From contig JAFAZJ010000307.1 of the NCBI GenBank assembly GCA_019239835.1, forward strand, positions 1-43,063: a stretch of DNA of 43,063 nucleotides, read 5' to 3'. The notes beneath the pieces were generated by a model. It was not told the DNA's origin. It made no database searches and saw only the letters and a program-made list of their open reading frames with translations. The stretch is from Alphaproteobacteria bacterium. GTDB taxonomy: Bacteria > Pseudomonadota > Alphaproteobacteria > Reyranellales > Reyranellaceae. A program made the position numbers and the translations under genes. Shown in pieces: positions 27,593 through 34,882 of this stretch (position 1 is the stretch's first letter; every line of letters begins with the position of its first letter).

Positions 27593-28378
27593 ATGGCCAG
27601 AACCCGCTCCAAATCGACCAATCCCTGCGACTACCAGCGCGTCGCACGCCCCGTTGCGGCCATGGCCAAGGATTTCTCCGACGGCTTCCACATCGTGCCG
27701 CATCATCACGAGCGCGCGCAGCTGATCTTCGCCGCGCGCGGCGTGATGACGGTGGGCACCGAGGCCGGTACCTGGGTGGTGCCGCCGCAGCGCGCGGTGT
27801 GGATGCCGGGGCGCGTGACACACGAGATCCGCATGTCGGGCGCGGTGTCGATGCGTACCCTCTACGTGCGCCCGGATAAGGCCGCGTCCCTGCCACCGGC
27901 AGTGCGGGTGATCGCAGTGTCGCCACTGTTGCGCGAGCTGATCCTGCGCGCTTGCGAGTTGCCGGTGCTCTATGACGAGGCCGGGGCCCAGGGCCGGCTG
28001 ATGTCCCTGCTGCTCGACGAGATCGCCGCCCTGCCCTCGGTCGCGCTCGATCTGAAGATGCCCGTCGATCCACGCCTCGAGCGCGTCTGCCGTGCCTTGC
28101 GCGCCGAGCCCGGCGACGATCGTACGCTGGACGACTGGGCCCGCGAGGCTGGTGCCTCGGGCCGCACGCTCGCGCGGCTGTTTCAGAAGGAGACCGGGCT
28201 CAGCTTCGCAGACTGGCGCCAGCAGGCGCGGCTGCTCGCGGCAATGGCGCGGCTGGCGGCCGGCCAGCCGATCACGCGCATCGCGCTCGACCTCGGCTAC
28301 GACTCGGTGAGCGCCTTCTCGGCCATGTTCCGGCGTGCGCTGGGTGCCCCGCCCAGCCGCTACTTCGCCGATGGTTGA
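27593..28378 (+). CDS. AraC-family transcriptional regulator
   Basis: Cupin-like N-terminus (FHIVPHHHERAQLIFAARGVMTV) and C-terminal HTH (GASGRTLARLFQKETGLSFADWRQQARLLAAMARLAAGQPITRIALDLGYDSVSAFSAMFRRALGAPPSRYF). Divergent from the MFS/dgo operon. Confidence 0.92.
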   Translation: MARTRSKSTNPCDYQRVARPVAAMAKDFSDGFHIVPHHHERAQLIFAARGVMTVGTEAGTWVVPPQRAVWMPGRVTHEIRMSGAVSMRTLYVRPDKAASLPPAVRVIAVSPLLRELILRACELPVLYDEAGAQGRLMSLLLDEIAALPSVALDLKMPVDPRLERVCRALRAEPGDDRTLDDWAREAGASGRTLARLFQKETGLSFADWRQQARLLAAMARLAAGQPITRIALDLGYDSVSAFSAMFRRALGAPPSRYFADG

Positions 28379-30810
28379 GCCAGCTCCGACAGCGTGGCCA
28401 ACGCCCGCTCGAGTCTGGCTTCCGTCAACGCCGTGTCCTTGCCCATCCGCCGCTGTTCGTCCATTGCCGCATGATAGCCGGCCACCGCCTCGTCGAGGCA
28501 GGCGGTATCGCGCGTGGCCTTGCCCAGCGCCTCGAGCGACCACGCGAGATCCTCCTGCACCGCCGCCCATTCCGAAGGGACGCGGTCGCGCCGATATTCC
28601 TCGAGCACGGCTCGCTGGATCAGGACGCTCTCGGTCAGCTTCGAGACATCGCCCTGATACTCACCGAGACTTCTGAGCGCGATCCCGATGTTCGCCTGTG
28701 TCGACGCCCATTCGAGCGGCACGCGCTCGCGACGGCGCTCTTCGAGGGCCGCGCGGAGAGCCTCAACGGCCTCCTCCAGGAGAGCTGGGTTTTTCTCCTG
28801 ATCGCCGAGCCAGATCAGGGCGCAGCCGAGATTGTTCTTGGCCATCGCCCAGAATATCGGCACGCGCTCGCGTGGCAGCTCCTCGAGCGACGAGCGAAAC
28901 GCGACAGCCGCCTCGGCCATGGTCCGGGTGTCCTCGAGGCACATGGCACGATCCAACAGGGTGCAACCGAGATTGACTTGGCACGACGCCCACTCGAGCG
29001 GTATCGCTTCGCGCGTATAGACCTGCAGCGCCGCGCGATGGGCGACCACCGATTCATCCAGCCGCGCCACGTCGCCACTGCGCCTGAAGATGCGGGTCAG
29101 CGCGGCAGCCAGATTGCCCTGTGCCGTCGCCCAATCCTCCCCAGCGGACTCCGGAGTCAAGGCGCCGAGCGCAGCCCGGAGCGCCGCGACAGCTTCCTCC
29201 TGGCGTGCGGTGCCTGTCTCGAATTGCGCCAGGTGCAGGAGAGCGGCGGCGCGACCATTCTGCGAGCGGGCCCAGGCAATCGGCTCCGTCTCGCGCGGCC
29301 GGGCGTCGGCGGCGGCGCTGAACGCGACCAAGGCTTCTTCGAGGTACGTCACACTGCCGTCGCGTTCGCCCAGCAGCGTCAACGCGCGGCCCAACCGGTG
29401 CTGGACCGCCGCCCAGTCCAGCGCCGCGCGGGTGCGCGGTGCCAAAGGCAGGGCCTTCTCCCGCAACAGGGCGATTGCGCGCTTGAACGACTGGGAGTCG
29501 CCGAATTCGTCGCCAAGCATAATCAGCGCATCGGCACATTCCAGGAGGTAGCCACGCGCAGCCTCCCCGTCGAAGCGCACGAGCTCGGCGGCCTCCTCGT
29601 AGGATGCGACGGCCTCGGCATAGCGGATCTCGAGCAGGTCGAGACGCGCGCGATCAGCGAGCAGCATCGCCTCTTCGCGCGCCACTTGCCGCCGACTCTC
29701 GCGCACGCGCACCAGCTCGTCTGCCAGCATTGCGCGCGCGCCGACCAGGTCTCCAGCTTCGAGCATTGCCAGCATCCGGCGGCGCGCGCCGGCGATGCCG
29801 GGGTCGGCGTTGGTCGGCCGCGCTAGCTCAGCCTTGAGCTTGAGGAACTCGGTGACGAACGACTCGATGCGCGCCGGTATCGTATCGGCATCGACGCGCA
29901 CTTCGCCCAGTCGCGCCAGCTGCGCCTGCAAGGCCGTCAGCGGCACGCCCCGCTGGGCTGCGATCGCCTCGATGACCTCGCGGTGCCGCCGCTCGGCCGC
30001 CGCCGCGGCGTCGTCCTGGCCGCGCGCGATCCCACCGATGTCGAGGCGCAGTGCGCGGTACCGCGCCGCGCTCGCCTCGATCAGCGTACCCGCGTCGACG
30101 CGCGCAACAAGCTGATCGACCTTGGCATCGATGCCGGCAGTCCGCGCCAGCGTCTCGGACACGAGGCGCCGCGTGGCCTCCTGCTGGGCGATGGCGAACG
30201 CAGTCCCGGCCTGCGGGTACTTGTTCGGGTCCTTCAGCAGCTCGGCGAAGGCGGCGAAGACCAACTCGCCAAAGTCGCGCGGCGGCCCATCCTCGAGCTG
30301 CCGCAGACCGGCGTGGGCGATCTGGCCGACCTCCACCGGGATCTCGGGAACCGGCCAATGGCTGATGCGCGCCAGGGTCTCGACGAATCCCGCGGTCAGC
30401 GGATCGGTGGATTGCGAGGCGCCGCCGGGCGTGATGAAGCCGGGCGTTTCGCGCAGGATCACCTCGAGATGAACGTCGATGGCAGTGGTGCCTGGATGGC
30501 CACGACGGTCCCAGGCGTCATGCCGGATTGCTCGCAGGGCCTCGAACGCGACCGGGAAGAAGCCGTCAGGCGCATCGGCGCCCTGGCTCGTAGCTTCCTG
30601 CGCCGCTTCGAGCACGGCGATCGCCGCCTGCACCCAGGCGATGCGGACTGCCCGGGTGAGGTCGTGGTTGGCCTTGATGATCTCGAACGGGTTGAAGTCG
30701 GCCAGCCGCGCATGGGCCTGCTGCCGCCAGTGTTCGGGCATGAGGGCACCGGCGACGCCGCCGACGCCGCCCAGCACAAGATCGATCAGCTTCTCGGAAA
30801 ACCCCGGCAT
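28360..30810 (-). CDS. large tetratricopeptide-repeat protein (816 aa) with uncharacterised N-terminal domain
   Basis: C-terminal half has ~50-aa TPR-like units such as LEEAVEALRAALEERRRERVPLEWASTQANIGIALRSLGEYQGD. Start chosen at MPGFSEKLIDLVLGG (30810); the longer ORF to 31551 runs antisense/out of frame through the amidase gene. Confidence 0.85.
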   Translation of the reverse strand: MPGFSEKLIDLVLGGVGGVAGALMPEHWRQQAHARLADFNPFEIIKANHDLTRAVRIAWVQAAIAVLEAAQEATSQGADAPDGFFPVAFEALRAIRHDAWDRRGHPGTTAIDVHLEVILRETPGFITPGGASQSTDPLTAGFVETLARISHWPVPEIPVEVGQIAHAGLRQLEDGPPRDFGELVFAAFAELLKDPNKYPQAGTAFAIAQQEATRRLVSETLARTAGIDAKVDQLVARVDAGTLIEASAARYRALRLDIGGIARGQDDAAAAAERRHREVIEAIAAQRGVPLTALQAQLARLGEVRVDADTIPARIESFVTEFLKLKAELARPTNADPGIAGARRRMLAMLEAGDLVGARAMLADELVRVRESRRQVAREEAMLLADRARLDLLEIRYAEAVASYEEAAELVRFDGEAARGYLLECADALIMLGDEFGDSQSFKRAIALLREKALPLAPRTRAALDWAAVQHRLGRALTLLGERDGSVTYLEEALVAFSAAADARPRETEPIAWARSQNGRAAALLHLAQFETGTARQEEAVAALRAALGALTPESAGEDWATAQGNLAAALTRIFRRSGDVARLDESVVAHRAALQVYTREAIPLEWASCQVNLGCTLLDRAMCLEDTRTMAEAAVAFRSSLEELPRERVPIFWAMAKNNLGCALIWLGDQEKNPALLEEAVEALRAALEERRRERVPLEWASTQANIGIALRSLGEYQGDVSKLTESVLIQRAVLEEYRRDRVPSEWAAVQEDLAWSLEALGKATRDTACLDEAVAGYHAAMDEQRRMGKDTALTEARLERALATLSELAQPSAK

Positions 30811-30863
30811 CACTGCTGTCCCGCCCCGGACGGCAGTATAGCGGGCGTACTCCAAACAGACAG

Positions 30864-31526
30864 CTAGGGCGACGACGTCATCGGCAGGCCACTCGAGATG
30901 CCGGCCGCGGCGTTCGCGCCCATCAGCGCTTTCCAGCGCCGCGCGTTGTTCGCGATCTCCTGCAACTGCCCCATGATGCCGGTGCCGGGACAGGCCTTGT
31001 CGGTGATGTCCATCGGCGACAGGCGGCCGGCCTTGATCTCGCGCTTGGCCGCCACCTGGATGAAACGGTGACAGGTGATGCAGGCCTTGGTCGGATCGCC
31101 CGGATCGGCCTCGCCCGTGCCCTCGACCTCGAGCCGGATATCGGGATGCACGGTGGCCAGCCAGGCCATCAGCTTGGTCGTGTAGTACATCTGGTCGGCG
31201 GTCAGCGGCAGCGGGTGATTTCCCGCATGCTCGATGTGGATCGAGCCGCCGGTGCACCAGCCGGTGCCGAAGGCGATGTCGTCGGTGTCGGCGAACTGGT
31301 AGACGCGGCCGTCGCGCTCGACGCAGAAATGCGCCGAGACCATGCTGTCCTTCTTCTCGCCCATCCAGGTGCCGTAGCAGCCGTTCTGGGCCTGGGTCGT
31401 GCTCTCGGGATTGGTCGAGCCGACCGTATGGACGACGATTCGTTTGACGGGTCCGTTGGCGCCGACCTTGATCTTCTTGGGGCCAACCAATTTGAAGGTG
31501 CCGTCGTTGTCGGGATACCAGGGCAT
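30864..31526 (-). CDS. N-acetylmuramoyl-L-alanine amidase (Amidase_2/PGRP-like), no evident signal peptide
   Basis: KRIVVHTVGSTNP; MVSAHFCVERDGRVYQFADTDDIAFGTGWCTGGSIHIEHAG; H...C zinc-site-like CPGTG near the C-terminus. Confidence 0.8.
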   Translation of the reverse strand: MPWYPDNDGTFKLVGPKKIKVGANGPVKRIVVHTVGSTNPESTTQAQNGCYGTWMGEKKDSMVSAHFCVERDGRVYQFADTDDIAFGTGWCTGGSIHIEHAGNHPLPLTADQMYYTTKLMAWLATVHPDIRLEVEGTGEADPGDPTKACITCHRFIQVAAKREIKAGRLSPMDITDKACPGTGIMGQLQEIANNARRWKALMGANAAAGISSGLPMTSSP

Positions 31527-31611
31527 GGGCGCTCCCTCCTGACACGCTCAATGAACATCTGTTGACGACGGCAGTATACTGACGCCCGCGACCGAGGCCG
31601 TTCCCAATCCC

Positions 31612-32880
31612 GTGACCATGACCAGCATCGACAAGCGCGCCGCAACGACCGTGATCCCGCCGACGGCACCGCTGCGCGGGCGCGTGGCGCCGCCGGGGTC
31701 GAAGTCGATCACCAACCGCGCGCTATTGCTGGCGGCGCTGGCCAACGGCACGTCGAGGCTGAGCGGCGCGCTCAAGAGCGACGACACGCGCTACATGGCC
31801 GAAGCGTTGCGCGAGATGGGCGTGGCCGTCGCCGAGCCCGACGAGACCAGCTTCACCGTCACTGGCGACGGCAAGTTGCGCGCGCCCAAAGCGCCGCTGT
31901 TCCTCGGCAATGCCGGCACCGCGACGCGCTTCCTAACGGCCGCCGTCGCCAGCGTCGACGGCACGGTGGTGGTCGATGGCGATCACCACATGCGCAAGCG
32001 GCCGATCGGCCCGTTGATCAAGGCGCTGCGCTCGCTGGGCGTCGATGCATATGCGCCGACCGACTGCCCGCCGGTCACCATCAATGGCAAGGGCCGCATG
32101 CCCGGCGGCCGTGTCGAGATCGATGCCGGCCTGTCGAGCCAGTACGTCTCCGCCCTGCTGATGGCCGCACCACTGTCGGCCGAGCCAGTCGAGGTCGCGC
32201 TGGTCGGCAAGGAGATCGGCGCGCGCGGCTATGTCGATTTGACGCTCGCCGCCATGGCCGCCTTCGGCGCTTCGGCGAAGCAGACGGGCGACGGTGAATG
32301 GCGCGTGCAGCCCGGCGGCTATCGCGCGACCGACTACTTGATCGAACCCGACGCCTCGGCCGCGACCTACCTCTGGGCCGCCGAGACGCTGACGGGCGGC
32401 GCGATCGATCTCGGCGTCCCCTCCAACGCCTTCACCCAGCCCGACGCGCAGGCGCTCTCAGTGATCCGCAGCTTCCCGAACCTGCCCACAACCATCGATG
32501 GCTCGCAGATGCAGGACGCGGTGCCGACTCTCGCTGTCCTCGCAGCCTTCAATGCCACGCCGGTGCGCTTCACCGGCATCGCCAATCTGCGCGTGAAGGA
32601 ATGCGATCGCGTCTCGGCGCTGGCCACTGGCCTCGCGGCGATCCGCCCGGGCCTCGGCCGCGAGGACGGCGACGACCTCGTCGTTGCGTCCGACCCGTCA
32701 CTCGCCGGCCAAACCCTGCCCGCGCGCATCGACACCCGAGCCGACCACCGCATCGCCATGAGCTTCGCGCTCGCCGGGCTGAAGATCGGCGGCATCACCA
32801 TCCTCGATCCCGACTGCGCGGCAAAGACCTATCCCGGCTACTGGAAAGCGCTGGAGTCGCTGGGCGTGCGGTTCGCGTAA
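31612..32880 (+). CDS. aroA: 3-phosphoshikimate 1-carboxyvinyltransferase (EPSP synthase)
   Basis: PPGSKSITNRALLLAALANGTS; LFLGNAGTATRFLTA; SSQYVSALLMAAPL; KECDRVSALATGL; DHRIAMSFALAGL. Confidence 0.96.
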   Translation: MTMTSIDKRAATTVIPPTAPLRGRVAPPGSKSITNRALLLAALANGTSRLSGALKSDDTRYMAEALREMGVAVAEPDETSFTVTGDGKLRAPKAPLFLGNAGTATRFLTAAVASVDGTVVVDGDHHMRKRPIGPLIKALRSLGVDAYAPTDCPPVTINGKGRMPGGRVEIDAGLSSQYVSALLMAAPLSAEPVEVALVGKEIGARGYVDLTLAAMAAFGASAKQTGDGEWRVQPGGYRATDYLIEPDASAATYLWAAETLTGGAIDLGVPSNAFTQPDAQALSVIRSFPNLPTTIDGSQMQDAVPTLAVLAAFNATPVRFTGIANLRVKECDRVSALATGLAAIRPGLGREDGDDLVVASDPSLAGQTLPARIDTRADHRIAMSFALAGLKIGGITILDPDCAAKTYPGYWKALESLGVRFA

Positions 32881-32902
32881 GGCGAGCCGGTTAGGATCAG
32901 TT

Positions 32903-34564
32903 ATGCGCATGCGTGCCGATCTGCTCGCCGGGCTGTCGATCGCCGGCCTCCTGCTGCCGGAGGCGGTGGCCTATGCCGGCATCGCCGGCCTCGGCCCGCA
33001 GCACGCCATTCTCGCCGCCATCGCCGGTGCGCTGACCTACGCCCTGCTCGGCCGCAGCCGCTTCGCCGTCGTCGCGCCGACCTCCTCATCGGCGGCGATC
33101 CTCGCTGCGACCCTGGCCACGCTGCCGGGCGACGAGACGAGCAAGCTCGTCCACGCAACGGTGACAGTCGCGCTGACCGGCGTCGCGTTCCTCGCGGCTT
33201 CGCTGGCGCGGCTGGGCGGCCTCACCGGCTTCGTCTCGCGCCCGGTGCTGCGCGGCTTCGCCTTCGGGCTGGCGATCACCATCATCCTCAAGCAATTGCC
33301 GGCGCTGGTCGGCCTGCCCATCGAATCCGCCGGTTTGTACGGCCTGGTGCGGACGCTGCTGAGCGATCTGCCGCGCTGGCACGGCGCCAGCCTCGCCACC
33401 GGCATCGTGGCGCTTGCCGCACTGCTGGCGTTGCGTCGGCTGCCCTGGCTGCCCGGTGCCTTCATCGTCGTGGTCGGCGGCATCGTCGCGTCGTTGCTGC
33501 TCGATCTGCCCGGCCACGGCGTCGCCGTGGTTGGCACGCTCAAGCTCGACTGGCCGCATCTCGCATGGCCTGACATGCCGTGGTCGAGCCTGGCGCGGCT
33601 GGCGCAGTTCACCCTCCCCCTGGCGCTAATCCTGCTGGCGGAGAGCTGGGGTACCATGCGCGCGCTGGCGCTGCGCCACGGCGACTCACTGGAGCCCAAC
33701 CGCGAGCTGCTGGCGCTGGGCGGCGCCAATCTCGCATCGGCGCTGGTGCAGGGCCTGCCCGTGGGCGCCGGCTTCTCCGCCGGCCAGGCGAGCGCGGCCG
33801 CGGGCACCCAGACGCGCGCCGCTGCCGTGTTCGCTGCGCTGGGCATGGCGGTGCTGGTGGCCGTGGCGGCGCGCTACGTGGCGGCCCTGCCGCATCCGGT
33901 GCTGGCCGCCGTGGTGATCGCCGCGCTCAGCCATGCGCTCGATCCGCGCCCGCTGCTACGCCTGTGGCGGCTGCGGCGCGACCACGAGGTGGCGCTGCTT
34001 TCGGTGCTGGGCGTGCTGGTGCTGGGCGTGCTCGACGGCATGCTGGGCGCCATCGTGCTGTCGATCGCGGTGCTGATCCGCCGCATGTCGGTGCCACGCA
34101 TCTCGCGCCTGGGCCGGCTGCGCGAGGGCCACGACTTCGTCGATGTCGTGCGTCATCCCGATGCGCGCGAGATCGATGGCCTGATGATCCTGCGGCCATC
34201 CGTGCCGCTGTTCTTCGCCAACGCCGAACGCGTACTGTCGCAGATCGACGCCGACACCATGCACGTCCCGACTCCGCGAGTCGTGATCGTCAGCCTCGAA
34301 GACAGCTTCGACCTCGACAGCACCGCGCTCGATGCGCTGCTGGAGCTCGATGCCCGCCTGAAGGCACGCGGCACGCGACTGGTGCTGGCCCGCGTCCACG
34401 ACGAGCTACGCGATCTCCTGGCGAAGGTCGGCGCCACCGACCTGCTGACAAACTGCGCCTTCAGCGTCGACGACGCCGTCGCGCTGGCTGCTACTCCCTC
34501 TCCCCGCTCGCGGGGAGAGGGTCGGGGTGAGGGGTTCGTCGAGCTTCACGGGCGATCACAATGA
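32903..34564 (+). CDS. SulP-family anion transporter with STAS domain
   Basis: LLAGLSIAGLLLPEAVAYAGIAGL; multiple TM segments; C-terminal STAS (VVIVSLEDSFDLDSTALDALLELDARLKARGTRLVLARVHDELRDLLAKVG). Terminal TPSPRSRGEGRGEG is encoded by a repeat. Confidence 0.93.
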   Translation: MRMRADLLAGLSIAGLLLPEAVAYAGIAGLGPQHAILAAIAGALTYALLGRSRFAVVAPTSSSAAILAATLATLPGDETSKLVHATVTVALTGVAFLAASLARLGGLTGFVSRPVLRGFAFGLAITIILKQLPALVGLPIESAGLYGLVRTLLSDLPRWHGASLATGIVALAALLALRRLPWLPGAFIVVVGGIVASLLLDLPGHGVAVVGTLKLDWPHLAWPDMPWSSLARLAQFTLPLALILLAESWGTMRALALRHGDSLEPNRELLALGGANLASALVQGLPVGAGFSAGQASAAAGTQTRAAAVFAALGMAVLVAVAARYVAALPHPVLAAVVIAALSHALDPRPLLRLWRLRRDHEVALLSVLGVLVLGVLDGMLGAIVLSIAVLIRRMSVPRISRLGRLREGHDFVDVVRHPDAREIDGLMILRPSVPLFFANAERVLSQIDADTMHVPTPRVVIVSLEDSFDLDSTALDALLELDARLKARGTRLVLARVHDELRDLLAKVGATDLLTNCAFSVDDAVALAATPSPRSRGEGRGEGFVELHGRSQ

Positions 34565-34774
34565 GCGCGCCCTCGGCGTTGGTCAGGACTTCATTGTTCC
34601 AGAGCCGCAAGACACGGTAGCCGGCCTCGATCATCGCGGCATCACGCCTTTCGTCGTAGGCGTTGTCCGGGCGCGAAGGGCCGACCAGAGGACGCGTTCA
34701 GCATCCGTGGAGTCGCGACGTAGTCGCCGCGATTTGGTGGTGCGTCTTGGATGGGCGCCGCGAAGGACACGCAT
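34491..34774 (-). pseudogene. DUF559 (endonuclease-like) gene remnant with internal deletion/frameshift
   Basis: Hand translation: MRVLRGAHPRRTTKSRRLRRDSTDAERVLWSALRAR | (junction ~34667, frame change) | DNAYDERRDAAMIEAGYRVLRLWNNEVLTNAEGALIVIAREARRTPHPDPLPASGERE*. N- and C-terminal family motifs present, central core missing. Confidence 0.8.
34493..34534. repeat. REP-like palindrome copy A (42 bp), tail facing the DUF559 remnant
   Basis: ACTCCCTCTCCCCGCTCGCGGGGAGAGGGTCGGGGTGAGGGG; perfect 12-bp stem CCCTCTCCCCGC/GCGGGGAGAGGG at 34496-34521. Confidence 0.92.
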
Positions 34775-34840
34775 AGCGCGATCATGCACGGCTCACACAT
34801 TACTTCTATATATCAGCGGTTGTGCGTCACTTGGGGGCGA

Positions 34841-34882
34841 CCCCTCACCCCGACCCTCTCCCCGCAAGCGGGGAGAGGGAGT
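34841..34882. repeat. REP-like palindrome copy B (42 bp), inverted relative to copy A
   Basis: CCCCTCACCCCGACCCTCTCCCCGCAAGCGGGGAGAGGGAGT; reverse complement matches copy A at 41/42 positions. Confidence 0.92.

Noticed and set aside
30811-31551. N-terminal extension of the TPR ORF up to 31551
   Set aside because: Out-of-frame reading of the amidase gene; the MPGFSEKL start at 30810 is more credible.
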